From CAZUVM01 sp964623885 (GTDB taxonomy: Bacteria; Verrucomicrobiota; Verrucomicrobiia; Limisphaerales; UBA8199): 34,745 nucleotides of DNA. Where the stretch lies: contig CAZUVM010000157.1 of the NCBI GenBank assembly GCA_964623885.1, forward strand, positions 1 through 34,745. The letters are read 5' to 3'. Made by a program: the position numbers and the translations under genes. The first letter of the stretch is position 1; the number at the start of each line of letters is the position of its first letter. Shown here one piece after another: positions 8,081 through 17,399 of this stretch. The notes under the pieces are model-generated. The model saw nothing but the letters and a program-made list of their open reading frames with translations. It had not been told where the DNA came from and ran no database searches.

Positions 8081-8310
8081 GGCCTGGTCTTGCGCAACAG
8101 CTCAACGCCTGAGCAATAACCGTCCCAATTTCCAGCGTGGGTGATAATATGATCCTGCAGAGCGTTTCGCTGCGAAGGGTGCCCTGATCGCACGTAATCG
8201 GCCGCCATATTCCGTAGCACGGCGCTCGGAGTCGTTTTGGCTGAGCGGGCTTTAGCCTTGAACTTCTGCGCCAGGTGCCGCGGCAACCGAACCGTCAATA
8301 TCTCTGTCAT
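8077..8310 (-). CDS. vapB: Ribbon-helix-helix antitoxin VapB (first module)
   Basis: The 77-residue product starts with ILTVRLPRHLAQKFKAKA, a ribbon-helix-helix DNA-binding N-terminus of the MetJ/Arc type, followed by TTPSAVLRNMAADYV. The C-terminal half (about 42-77) would wrap the toxin. Such antitoxins neutralise VapC and repress their own promoter. The pair vapB-vapC overlaps by 4 nt. Sequence similarity to the second VapB at 19342 is low apart from the shared fold, yet the two promoters look alike. Confidence 0.88.
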   Translation of the reverse strand: MTEILTVRLPRHLAQKFKAKARSAKTTPSAVLRNMAADYVRSGHPSQRNALQDHIITHAGNWDGYCSGVELLRKTRP

Positions 8311-8317
8311 ACGCTCT

Positions 8318-8345
8318 AATGTAATACATCCCGGCTGGTGAGCAA
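8318..8345 (-). promoter_or_regulatory. Predicted leaderless promoter/operator of the first vapBC
   Basis: Reading the minus strand, TTGCTC (8345-8340), a 16-nt spacer and TACATT (8323-8318) are followed by 7 nt and the vapB ATG, so transcription would start at or next to the ATG. The -10 region sits in the palindrome ATGTAATACAT (8319-8329), a likely antitoxin operator. The 10-mer GTATTACATT is repeated at the same place before the second vapB. Confidence 0.45.
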
Positions 8346-8376
8346 GGGCAGTTGCTTCTTCCCCTCTAAAGGCCTG

Positions 8377-9702
<1,326 letters not shown>

Positions 9703-9848
9703 GTAACGCAAAAATTTCGGGGAAGCTAATCACTGGCTCTGATCACGGCAAGCTCCAACCAAGACAAAGGGTGTGATGAAAACTGATGACCCCTAAGCAT
9801 AGCCGTGGCCGTCCCGGCTGCGAGTCAGGGCGCGTCCCACCTCTCAGG

Positions 9849-11150
9849 CTACTTCTGGGATGCTTTTAGCGCCTGGTCGATATCGGCCTGGATGTCTTCG
9901 ACATCTTCAAGGCCGATAGACAGGCGGACGTAATCGGGAGTCACGCCCGTAGCGGTTTGCTCCTCAGCACTGAGCTGTTGGTGCGTCGTGGAAGCCGGGT
10001 GGATCACCAGGCTCTTGGCGTCGCCAATGTTCGCCAGGTGCGACAGGAGCTTGGCCGCATCAATGAATTTGCGACCCGCTTCCAAGCCGCCTTTGATGCC
10101 GAAGCCAACGATGCTGCCGAATCCATTTTTGAGGTATCGTGCGGCGAGCTTGTGGTTGGGATCGTCGGGCAGCCCGGGGTAGGTCACCCACGTGACCAAC
10201 GGATGCTTCTTCAGGAAGCGTGCAATGGCGAGGGCGTTTTCGCAATGCTGGCGCTGGCGCAGCGGCAAGGTTTCCAGCCCTTGCAGAAACTGAAAGGCGT
10301 TAAAAGGGCCCATGCAGGCGCCGATGTCGCGAAGCAACTGCACGCGCGCTTTAATGATGAATGCCACATTCCCCAAGCCAGGGAAGTTGCCGAAAATATC
10401 CCAGAACTTCAGGCCGTGGTAGCTGGGATCAGGCTCCGTGAACTCAGGGAATTTGCCATTATCCCATTTGAATTTCCCGGAATCGACCAGCACGCCGCCG
10501 ATCGAAGTGCCGTGGCCGCCGATGTACTTGGTAGCGGAGCTCACGATAATATCTGCCCCGTGATCGAACGGACGGACAAGCCCGACCCCGATCGTGTTGT
10601 CGACGATGAGCGGAACCCCGGCGTCATGAGCGATCTTGGCCAGCGCTGCGAAATCGGGAACGTCGAGCTTGGGGTTGCCGATGGTTTCGGCAAAGAGAGC
10701 GCGGGTTTTAGACGTAATGGCGGCCTTGAATGCTGCCGGGCTGCGGGAATCCACGAACTTCACTTCACGGCCCAGCTTGGGCAGCGTGTAGTGAAAAAGC
10801 TGGTAGGTGCCGCCGTAAAGGTTGTTGGCCGAAACGATTTCGTCACCTACCCGCGTGATGTTGAGCAGCGCAAACGTGGTGGCGGCCTGGCCCGACGACA
10901 AGGCCAGCGCGCCGCTGCCGCCTTCGATGGCCGCAATGCGCTGTTCGAACACATCCGTGGTCGGATTCATGATCCGGGTGTAGATGTTCCCGAATTCTTT
11001 CAGCGCAAAAAGATTCGCCGCGTGCTCGCTGTTTTTAAAAACAAACGAAGTGGTCTGGTAGATGGGGACCGCGCGCGCGCCGGTCGTGGGGTCCGGCGCC
11101 TGGCCGGCGTGTAAAGCCAGCGTGGCTAGCTTCTTCGTGTCGATGGCCAT
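9849..11150 (-). CDS. metY: O-acetylhomoserine sulfhydrylase (PLP-dependent)
   Basis: The 433-residue product makes homocysteine from O-acetylhomoserine and sulfide, a direct sulfhydrylation route to methionine. It belongs to the Cys/Met-metabolism PLP family: the cofactor Lys208 is in SSATKYIGGHG, LYGGTYQLFH and VDNTIG match the family, and the C-terminus (PASTTHQQL, VRLSIGLEDVEDI) is typical. The start MAIDTKKLATLALHAGQ fits the family length; the frame stays open upstream to 11366, but that part is an overlap with pal. Only 4 nt separate the pal stop from this ATG, so it may be transcribed with the Tol-Pal operon. A cystathionine gamma-synthase-like activity is less likely because of the length and the metY-type insertion. 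Confidence 0.93.
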   Translation of the reverse strand: MAIDTKKLATLALHAGQAPDPTTGARAVPIYQTTSFVFKNSEHAANLFALKEFGNIYTRIMNPTTDVFEQRIAAIEGGSGALALSSGQAATTFALLNITRVGDEIVSANNLYGGTYQLFHYTLPKLGREVKFVDSRSPAAFKAAITSKTRALFAETIGNPKLDVPDFAALAKIAHDAGVPLIVDNTIGVGLVRPFDHGADIIVSSATKYIGGHGTSIGGVLVDSGKFKWDNGKFPEFTEPDPSYHGLKFWDIFGNFPGLGNVAFIIKARVQLLRDIGACMGPFNAFQFLQGLETLPLRQRQHCENALAIARFLKKHPLVTWVTYPGLPDDPNHKLAARYLKNGFGSIVGFGIKGGLEAGRKFIDAAKLLSHLANIGDAKSLVIHPASTTHQQLSAEEQTATGVTPDYVRLSIGLEDVEDIQADIDQALKASQK

Positions 11151-11154
11151 AACG

Positions 11155-11730
11155 TTATTTGGGAGGAGTGAGCAGGATGAATTCGCCGCGCCGGTTTTTG
11201 CTCCAGGCGGACTCCTCGTGGCCCGGGTCGGCGGGGCGGTCTTTGCCGAAGCTAATCGTATCGATTCGTGTAGCGTCAACCCCCAGTCCGGCGAGCGCCT
11301 CGCGAAGAGCGAGAGCGCGACGTTCGCCCAGCGCTCGATTGTATTCCTCCGTCCCGCGTTCGTCACAGTGCCCGGCGATTTTCACGGCATCCCCGGCGTT
11401 GGATTTTAGATAATCGGCCACGGCGGCGAGTTTAGACTTTTCGCTGTCCTTTACCACCGAGCTGTCGAAATCGAAATAAACCGTGTCGGATTTGAATTGT
11501 TCCGCGTTTTCTGGCCAGCCCTCGTGGCCGGGGCCTTGTGGAATGCCGCCGAGCGAACCCGCCGTGCTGCCAGCGCCCGGCTCGCCGCCCAACGCGCCGC
11601 CCGGGCCGGCTCCTGACAGATTACCGGAGTTGCTGCCGTGGCCGAGGTTTGTTACCCCGGGAGGATTGTGCTTGCAACCGGAAGCGAGGGTCAGGGCAAG
11701 AGCGAGTAAGACGAGGTGGAGCAATTTCAT
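11155..11730 (-). CDS. pal: Peptidoglycan-associated lipoprotein Pal (downstream copy)
   Basis: The 191-residue product has a signal peptide with lipobox LASGC (Cys19), a Gly/Ser/Pro-rich linker (about 22-72) and an OmpA-like peptidoglycan-binding domain (about 78-188) with TVYFDFDSSVV and HCDERGTEEYNRALGERRA. Pal anchors the outer membrane to peptidoglycan and binds TolB. It is the second of two tandem Pal genes; the OmpA domains are close in sequence while the linkers differ. The stop lies 4 nt before metY. The 198-nt gap to the upstream pal may hold its own promoter. Confidence 0.93.
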   Translation of the reverse strand: MKLLHLVLLALALTLASGCKHNPPGVTNLGHGSNSGNLSGAGPGGALGGEPGAGSTAGSLGGIPQGPGHEGWPENAEQFKSDTVYFDFDSSVVKDSEKSKLAAVADYLKSNAGDAVKIAGHCDERGTEEYNRALGERRALALREALAGLGVDATRIDTISFGKDRPADPGHEESAWSKNRRGEFILLTPPK

Positions 11731-11928
11731 AAGGAAGCGTTAGTTAAGGTGGAAAGGACAAGCGCGATTCGGCACGGCTTGATTGAGCATTGAGAATTGG
11801 GCATTTGTTAGTTTTCATTTAGGCCGATTCCCTAAGGGATAACACAGATCGATTGACGCGAGGAGTTTCGAGGTTCCAGAGAAGCTCGATTCAGTCCGCG
11901 TCATGAACGTTCAGGTAGTTCCGCTCTG

Positions 11929-12519
11929 CTACTGTCCCGGTGGAGGAGTGAGGACGATGAACTCGGCCCGGCGGTTTTTCTTCCAGGCCTCTTCATTATG
12001 TCCCGGATCGGCGGGACGATCCTTGCCGAACGTTTCAGTAGGAATGCGATTTGCATTGGCGCCCTGGCTGATGAGTTCCTCGCGGGCGGCCAAGGCTCGG
12101 CGTTCACCCAATGAACGATTGTATTCCTCGGTGCCGCGCTCATCACAGTGCCCTGCCACTCGCACAGCATTGGCGGGGTTCGCCTTCATGTATTCAACTA
12201 CAGCGGAGATTTTCGACTTCTCAGAAGACTTCACAACCGAGCTGTCGAAGTCGAAGTAGATCGTATCCGCCTGCAGGATCTCGGGATGAGCGATATATTT
12301 TTCATACACCGACGGGTCAACCACCGGGAAGCTCGTTAGGTTGGTTTCTCCCGGCTTTAGGTCAGAGGTCAGCGGTGGTGCGTTGGTGTTATCTTCGGGC
12401 AGATGGGTATACGTGCCCGGTATGCGGGTGAGCTCGCCGGGCCGCTTGCTGCAGCCGGCAATGGCAACGGCCAGGGTTAATCCAATGGCCAACAGGTTTG
12501 CAAATTTACTCAGTTTCAT
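11929..12519 (-). CDS. pal: Peptidoglycan-associated lipoprotein Pal (upstream copy)
   Basis: The 196-residue product starts MKLSKFANLL and has a lipobox AIAGC (Cys23), then a linker with Pro, Thr and Asn, and a C-terminal OmpA-like domain (about 85-190) with TIYFDFDSSVV and HCDERGTEEYNRSLGERRA. The frame is open 72 codons further upstream into tolB, but the signal peptide fixes the start at 12519. It lies 22 nt after tolB, the standard place for pal. The downstream paralogue shares most OmpA-domain motifs, so a local duplication is likely. Confidence 0.94.
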   Translation of the reverse strand: MKLSKFANLLAIGLTLAVAIAGCSKRPGELTRIPGTYTHLPEDNTNAPPLTSDLKPGETNLTSFPVVDPSVYEKYIAHPEILQADTIYFDFDSSVVKSSEKSKISAVVEYMKANPANAVRVAGHCDERGTEEYNRSLGERRALAAREELISQGANANRIPTETFGKDRPADPGHNEEAWKKNRRAEFIVLTPPPGQ

Positions 12520-12541
12520 TTCGATCTTTCGTGAAGCTGGG

Positions 12542-13738
12542 CTAGCGAGCCCAACTCGGTTGTGATTGAGAACTAATGCCCGAAATTCGAGCCACATCCT
12601 TGACTTGTTTGGTAGGCACGTCAAGTAAAGCCAACACGTAGTGCCCGCCCTGGCGCCGCGCAAATGCCAGCGTTCGCGAGTTCGGCGACCAGGAGGGATC
12701 CTCACCCTCGACCAATTGCGTGGCATTACCGCCATCAGGTGAAACGACGCAAATCTCGAACCCCGCCCTGAATTGCGCTGTGAATGCGATCCACTTGCCG
12801 TCCGGCGACCAATCAGGCTCGGTCGGGCTCGGCAGCCCGGCTGTTGGAATCACTCGAGACTCGCCGCCTGAGGCCGGAATCTTGCGCAATTGCCGCCGCT
12901 CTCGATCCTTCGAGGCGTAACATATCCACCGGCCGTCCGGCGACCAGCAGGGTGAAGACTCATCCTGGGGTGACTTCGTCAACCGCAAGGGCGGGCTCGT
13001 GCGCGAAGCACTTTGGACGTAAAGATCGGTCCAGCCGTCCTTGCTCAGAATCATGGCCACTTCACCCCCGTTCGGCGAGGCTGCCGGGCTGATATTGGAT
13101 CCTCCGAAGCGGGCAAAAACTGTGCGACTGCCGGTGGAGAGGTCGTGGTAAAAGATATCCGGATTTCCAAGTTTGTAGGACGTGTAATAAAGCGCCAGCC
13201 GGCCCGGAACAAAACATGGCGCCGCGACGATGGTGTTGTCGCGTGTAACCTCTTTGGCGTCGTGACCGTCGAAATCCGACACATAAATCTCTCCGTTGGG
13301 ACCGTTCTCGCCTTTGAAGGCGATTTTAGTCAGGCAAATCGGCTTGCGACCCATTGGCGGGACGTTTACAACGAATTCGTCTACAAACAAATGAACCTGA
13401 CGTCGCAGGGGGCCGCCGGTGTAAGCTTTGGCGACGAGGTTACGCTTGCTAATGTTATCAGTGGCGTGCGCAGTGAGGTTGCCGTTGTTGCTGCCGGATA
13501 GAATATACTGAGCCGACTCGGCATTGGTGAAGTTGAACCCCTGGACATACAAATCAAACTCCAGCGCCTGGAGAGCTTCGCCGGTAAAACCGCTTAGAGA
13601 AACCCAGACCGGTTTGGTGTTCCCGGGGGTAATTTCTTCTGTAATCCTGATCTGCGCTTGCGCGCAGGAAATTGCTGCGATCGCGGCAAGTAAAAAGGTA
13701 ATGCGCTTCAAAAACTGTGGTTTGTTCATCCAGTTCAT
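12542..13738 (-). CDS. tolB: TolB-like periplasmic beta-propeller protein
   Basis: The 398-residue product has a signal peptide (hydrophobic FLLAAIAAISCAQA, cleavage near AQA/Q), an N-terminal TolB domain (about 30-150) and a beta-propeller built of repeats such as SPNGGEVAMILS, WSPDGRWICYAS, WSPDGKWIAFTA and WSPNSRTLAFAR (about 165-398). TolB works in the periplasm with Pal and TolA in outer-membrane constriction at division. Its ATG 13738 overlaps the stop of the upstream tolA-like gene by 4 nt (ATGA), which favours this start over the internal ATG at 13729. pal follows after 22 nt. Confidence 0.93.
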   Translation of the reverse strand: MNWMNKPQFLKRITFLLAAIAAISCAQAQIRITEEITPGNTKPVWVSLSGFTGEALQALEFDLYVQGFNFTNAESAQYILSGSNNGNLTAHATDNISKRNLVAKAYTGGPLRRQVHLFVDEFVVNVPPMGRKPICLTKIAFKGENGPNGEIYVSDFDGHDAKEVTRDNTIVAAPCFVPGRLALYYTSYKLGNPDIFYHDLSTGSRTVFARFGGSNISPAASPNGGEVAMILSKDGWTDLYVQSASRTSPPLRLTKSPQDESSPCWSPDGRWICYASKDRERRQLRKIPASGGESRVIPTAGLPSPTEPDWSPDGKWIAFTAQFRAGFEICVVSPDGGNATQLVEGEDPSWSPNSRTLAFARRQGGHYVLALLDVPTKQVKDVARISGISSQSQPSWAR

Positions 13739-14583
13739 TGTTTTGGTGTAACGTCGAAAGTAATACTAACGGTGCGTTTGTCTTCTCTAGCGTCCTCCGG
13801 TAATGGTGCGGCATATCTAACGCGGTCCAGTACGCTTTGAACCGAGCGATCTACCGCCGGTCGTCCAGACGAGCGCGTGATATAGGCGGAAATGACCGAG
13901 CCGTCGCGCGCAATCGTCACCGAAGCTTCGGCTCCCACATCCTGTTCTGTCGCATCGTTCGGAACAGTCCCTGCCCAAGCCCTTTTATAGACACTCATCA
14001 CCGCCTGGTTAAAATTCGCGTAGGTCACACTGCCGCCGCCGGGACCGCGCAAGCCAATGGTAACTCCGCCGGAAACCTCTGAGCCAATGCGGTTCTCGGC
14101 ACGGGTCAGGGCGTCGGCGATTTGCTGCCGCTCATACGCTTGTTGTTTCGCCTGCTCGCGTGCTTTTTGCTCGTTGTTGCTAGACTTACTGTTTTGTTTT
14201 CGCGTCACCGGCGTTGTGCTGACCTCCACGTGATGGACCTGGCGGCGCGACTCGGTGAAGGAAGGCTCACTGGTTGTTTCGATTTCTCGGTTGGTTTGTT
14301 TGGGCGGATTCGACTGCGGGGGTTCCGGTGATGGTCGCTGTGACGCCGCGGGCGGCGGTTCGGGTTCGGTTGGCTGAGCCGCCCGCGATGCGCCAGCGTT
14401 CGGGGTACCCCCCGATGGAGCTACTGCGAGATCCGTCGTCTTTATCGGTGTAAAATCCAAAACTGGGCCTACATCTTGTGCCGGCTTCGACGAAATGAAC
14501 GCCGAGCTGGACAGAAAAATCAGGCCGAGCAGCAGGTGCATTCCGGCCGAAACGATGAAGCATTTTTTCTGCAGTCGGTTCAT
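13735..14583 (-). CDS. tolA: TolA/TonB-like energy-transducing protein
   Basis: The 282-residue product has a short cytoplasmic start, one membrane helix (about 9-30), a Pro- and Gln-rich periplasmic spacer (about 50-130), a charged helical stretch (KAREQAKQQAYERQQIADAL) and a C-terminal TonB/TolA-like domain (about 185-280, ending VRYAAPLPEDAREDKRTVSITF). It would couple the TolQR proton-driven motor to TolB and Pal. It sits exactly in the TolA position and overlaps both neighbours (1 nt with tolR as TAATG, 4 nt with tolB). The spacer resembles TonB, but the context argues for a TolA role. Confidence 0.85.
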   Translation of the reverse strand: MNRLQKKCFIVSAGMHLLLGLIFLSSSAFISSKPAQDVGPVLDFTPIKTTDLAVAPSGGTPNAGASRAAQPTEPEPPPAASQRPSPEPPQSNPPKQTNREIETTSEPSFTESRRQVHHVEVSTTPVTRKQNSKSSNNEQKAREQAKQQAYERQQIADALTRAENRIGSEVSGGVTIGLRGPGGGSVTYANFNQAVMSVYKRAWAGTVPNDATEQDVGAEASVTIARDGSVISAYITRSSGRPAVDRSVQSVLDRVRYAAPLPEDAREDKRTVSITFDVTPKQ

Positions 14584-15002
14584 TACTTCGGCTTTGGTGG
14601 CTCAAACCGCGGCGAGATGCGCGTGATTCCGTGCCTCTGGCAACGGTCCAAAACGGCAGAAATGTCCTTCCAGCGGCTTGCCTCGTCCGCTCGCAGGTTG
14701 ATTACCAAGTCCGGGTCGGATTTATGGTCGCGATCCAAATCCGCTTCCAACTGGTCCAGCGATACTTTGCGCCGGTCCAGGATAAACGCGCCCTGTGCGC
14801 TGATTTCCACCGTGCGGATGTGGCGTTTATCCGGAGGTTTGTCTGGTTGGCCGCCTGAGGGTAGCTTCAGCGGCAGCGCCTGCTCCAGCAAGGGAGTAGT
14901 AATCACGAAGATGATCAATAGCACAAACGCCAAATCGAGCAGTGGCGTGATGTTGATCTCACTCAAGGTCACCAGCGCACTGCGTTGGGAAAAGCGGCGC
15001 AT
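14583..15002 (-). CDS. tolR: ExbD/TolR family motor subunit
   Basis: The 139-residue product has one N-terminal membrane helix (about 18-38) containing the conserved proton-path Asp in TPLLDLAFVLLIIF, and a periplasmic domain of about 95 residues. With TolQ it forms the proton-motive-force motor that energises TolA. Its stop overlaps the tolA-like start by one base. A 264-nt gap carrying repeats separates it from tolQ, which is unusual because these two genes are normally adjacent. Confidence 0.93.
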   Translation of the reverse strand: MRRFSQRSALVTLSEINITPLLDLAFVLLIIFVITTPLLEQALPLKLPSGGQPDKPPDKRHIRTVEISAQGAFILDRRKVSLDQLEADLDRDHKSDPDLVINLRADEASRWKDISAVLDRCQRHGITRISPRFEPPKPK

Positions 15003-15065
15003 TCAGTTAGGAGTGGATACTGCAAAGTGAAAACCGTTGTCCCTGGATGAGTCACACGCTCTGGA

Positions 15066-15186
15066 AGTAGCGCAGGCCTCCGAGCCTGCTGTATCGCAGG
15101 TTTCCAACTTGCGAAGGCCGGTGCGCGGGCCAACACCCCGCCGACTGGAAGTCGGCGATACGGCAGGCTCGGAGGCCTGCGCTACT
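15066..15186. repeat. 121-bp palindromic repeat element in the tolQ-tolR gap
   Basis: Left arm 15066-15097 and right arm 15155-15186 are inverted copies of 32 bases with one mismatch; the outer 24 bases are perfect. Both arms contain GTAGCGCAG and GCCTCCGAG. The 57-base interior has further partial complementarity. The structure is that of a MITE-like or REP-type element, and as RNA it would form a very stable hairpin within the tol transcript. It encodes nothing. The end motif GTAGCGCAG recurs in the palindrome at 27751. Confidence 0.85.
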
Positions 15187-15227
15187 GGGTCGGTGCAAGT
15201 TCGAGCCACGCAATCAACTCCATCCGC

Positions 15228-15251
15228 GTTCATCTGTGTCCCTCTGTGGTT
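15228..15251. repeat. Short dispersed repeat, copy A (CTGTGTCC...CTGTGG type)
   Basis: A 24-base stretch containing CATCTGTGTCC and CTCTGTGGTT matches 25151-25174 with a single mismatch. Both copies are intergenic, so this looks like a dispersed non-coding repeat rather than shared coding sequence. It lies just downstream of tolQ. Confidence 0.6.
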
Positions 15252-15266
15252 AAAGTACATAACCAG

Positions 15267-15992
15267 CTATTCCTCCAAATACTCCGTCTCCATCTTCGAG
15301 ACGAGGTCCTGCGCAAAATTGTCCAGCTCGACCGTCAGGACGCGCAGCGTATGGACCAGCCAGTTGTAACCGAACATCGAAGGGATGGCGACTAGCAAAC
15401 CCGCGACGGTCGTGATGAGGGCTGCGGCGACACCCGGTGCCATGGCTGCCATGGTTGCGCTCCCCTGCTGGGCAATGTGGCCGAAAGTGCTCATGACGCC
15501 CCAAACCGTGCCCAGCAGCCCCAGGAAAGGCGCACCGCTTACCGCAATCGCCAGCAGGATCAAGCCCGATTCGAGCTTTAGTGATTCCTGCGCCACGGCA
15601 TTTTCCATCGAACGTTTCACGTGTTCCATACCCTTGAGCGAAAGGAACTTTTTACGGCCGTTCCCATCCGGATTCTTCAACCTTGCATCCAGTTCCAGGC
15701 TGCCAGTTTGGTATACAACAAACATTGGGCAGCCATCGGCCTGAACGCGGCGGTCATATACTTCGAGCACGCCTTTTTGGTTGCGGTATTCGGTGTTAAA
15801 AAACTGGTTAAGCCGTTTGGCGCGGCGCATCTGGACGGCTTTGGCCACCATGACGGTCCAGGCAATGATCGAGAAGACGATCAGGAAGGCAATGATGGCC
15901 TTGGCTTCCGGCGTAGCTTGCCGGATCACATAAAGCAGTTCCGGCTCACTACCGGTGCCTGATGCGGCGGCGAAAAAAATAGGTGCGTTCAT
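15267..15992 (-). CDS. tolQ: MotA/TolQ/ExbB proton-channel family protein
   Basis: The 241-residue product has three membrane helices, at about 31-52, 143-168 and 183-208, the last two containing the conserved SGAPFLGLLGTVWGVM and ALITTVAGLLVAIP motifs of the family. It forms the channel half of the TolQR motor in the inner membrane. It is the first gene of the tol operon. The N-terminus is preceded by a 239-nt upstream region that should hold the operon promoter. A role with ExbD in TonB energisation is possible, but tolB and pal downstream support Tol. Confidence 0.93.
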   Translation of the reverse strand: MNAPIFFAAASGTGSEPELLYVIRQATPEAKAIIAFLIVFSIIAWTVMVAKAVQMRRAKRLNQFFNTEYRNQKGVLEVYDRRVQADGCPMFVVYQTGSLELDARLKNPDGNGRKKFLSLKGMEHVKRSMENAVAQESLKLESGLILLAIAVSGAPFLGLLGTVWGVMSTFGHIAQQGSATMAAMAPGVAAALITTVAGLLVAIPSMFGYNWLVHTLRVLTVELDNFAQDLVSKMETEYLEE

Positions 15993-16125
15993 TCCGACAC
16001 GATCTCACAACGACTCCGCGAACTTGGTCGTGAGGAATAGAAGCGCCCAAGCGGAACCTGCTTAAAAACTAACCAGCCGAAACAAGAACCAAACTGTGCT
16101 CTTTCTACCAGCGTCTTCAAAAAAT

Positions 16126-16141
16126 GCAAAATAAATTTTGC
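16126..16141. promoter_or_regulatory. AT-rich palindrome upstream of the tol operon
   Basis: GCAAAAT and ATTTTGC flank two bases in the AT-rich part of the region upstream of tolQ, about 134 nt before its ATG. It is followed by further A/T runs. It may be an operator or just AT-rich promoter DNA; no clear -35/-10 pair could be fixed around it. Confidence 0.2.
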
Positions 16142-16231
16142 GATAATTTTAAAATCTTCCGGGGGCTTGTCGAGACCGCTTTTCCAGTAATGGTAATGCT
16201 GATCGAGATCCCGATCCTAATTTTGGGCCGA

Positions 16232-17290
16232 TTACGATTGAATGCCGGCCAACTCCGCCAAATCCGCAGCGAAACTATCCACATCTTCCTCGGTCGTGTC
16301 CCAACTGCACATCAGACGGGATTCGTCCCATCCGCCCACATTCGTGTAAAAATGCCAGCCACGTTCGTGTGCGCCGAGAACGACCGCCTCAGGGATCTTG
16401 GCAAACACGGCGTTCGTTTGCACCGGGTAGGAGATACTGATGCCCGGCAGGTTTCTGATCTTTGACTCAAGCCGCTTGGCCATGGCGTTCGAATGGCGCG
16501 CGTGCCGCAACCAGGCCCCGTCCTGAAGCAAGCCAACCCACGGGGCCGAAAGAAACCTCATTTTTGAAGCGAGCTGTCCTCCTTGTTTGCAGCGATAATC
16601 GAACTCGCGGGCGACTTCCGGGTTAAAAAAGACCACGGCCTCGCCGACGGCCAAACCGTTCTTCGTGCCGCCGAAACAGAGCACATCCACACCCGTTTCC
16701 CGGGTGATTTCCTTAGGGGTTACGCCAAGTGACACCACGGCATTGGCGAACCGGGCGCCGTCCATTTGGATGCGCAGTCGGAACCGCCGGGCGATGTCGG
16801 CTAGCGCCTGGAGCTCGTCAATGGAATAAACCGTGCCGACCTCCGTCGCCTGGGTCAGGCTCAGAGCGCGCGGCTTGGGATAATGGATATCGGTGCGCTT
16901 GTTGACCGCTTTATCGATGGCTTTGGGGTCAATCTTGCCATCGGCGCCGGGAAGCAAGAGCACTTTAGACCCGTTGGCAAAAAACTCCGGCGCGCCGCAT
17001 TCGGAACCTTCCACATGCGCTAGTTCATGGCACAAAATGCTATGATAGGACTGGCAGAGCGAAGCGAGCGAAAGCGAGTTGGCCGAGGTCCCATTGAAGA
17101 CAAAAAAGACTTCGCAATCGGTCTCAAAAACATCACGGAGCAGGTTCGACGCTTTGGTGGTCCAGGAATCGTCCCCGTAGCTGATTTCGTGACCGGCGTT
17201 GGCTTCGAGCATCGTCGCCAGCGCTTCAGGGCAAATTCCGGCGTAGTTGTCGCTCGCGAAGTGTCGGCGGGTTTGAGCAGGGGTACTCAT
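16232..17290 (-). CDS. ltaE: Low-specificity threonine aldolase family protein
   Basis: The 352-residue product is a PLP fold-type I enzyme that cleaves threonine or allo-threonine to glycine and acetaldehyde. FASDNYAGICPEAL opens the protein, HELAHVEGSE (about 88-97) holds the stacking His, MDGARFANA (Asp177, Arg180) contacts the cofactor and substrate, and Lys210 in CFGGTKNGLAVGEA is the Schiff-base residue. The length is standard. It is transcribed away from the adjacent APC transporter gene across a 109-nt divergent gap, so threonine or glycine handling may be linked to transport. Confidence 0.93.
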   Translation of the reverse strand: MSTPAQTRRHFASDNYAGICPEALATMLEANAGHEISYGDDSWTTKASNLLRDVFETDCEVFFVFNGTSANSLSLASLCQSYHSILCHELAHVEGSECGAPEFFANGSKVLLLPGADGKIDPKAIDKAVNKRTDIHYPKPRALSLTQATEVGTVYSIDELQALADIARRFRLRIQMDGARFANAVVSLGVTPKEITRETGVDVLCFGGTKNGLAVGEAVVFFNPEVAREFDYRCKQGGQLASKMRFLSAPWVGLLQDGAWLRHARHSNAMAKRLESKIRNLPGISISYPVQTNAVFAKIPEAVVLGAHERGWHFYTNVGGWDESRLMCSWDTTEEDVDSFAADLAELAGIQS

Positions 17291-17399
17291 ATGGTGTCAT
17301 AATAGAAAAACGAATGACTGTGGAAAGGTCCTAAATGTTAACAGGCATTTCCGCTTGAACGCCGGACGGTCGAAGGCCATTGTTTGCCCCAATACCGAC

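Noticed and set aside
9957..11114. Plus-strand open frame (385 codons) across metY
   Set aside because: Shadow of the metY codons on the opposite strand with no family features.
11151..11366. N-terminal extension of MetY by 72 residues
   Set aside because: The extension lies wholly within the pal reading region, resembles no part of the family, and the normal family start is at 11150.
15066..15186. CRISPR array or tRNA-like structure in the tolQ-tolR gap
   Set aside because: There are only two arms in inverted orientation and no regular spacers, and no cloverleaf can be formed with conserved tRNA bases.
16270..16280. DnaA-box-like CTATCCACA
   Set aside because: It lies within the threonine aldolase coding region, matches 8 of 9 bases and is expected by chance.
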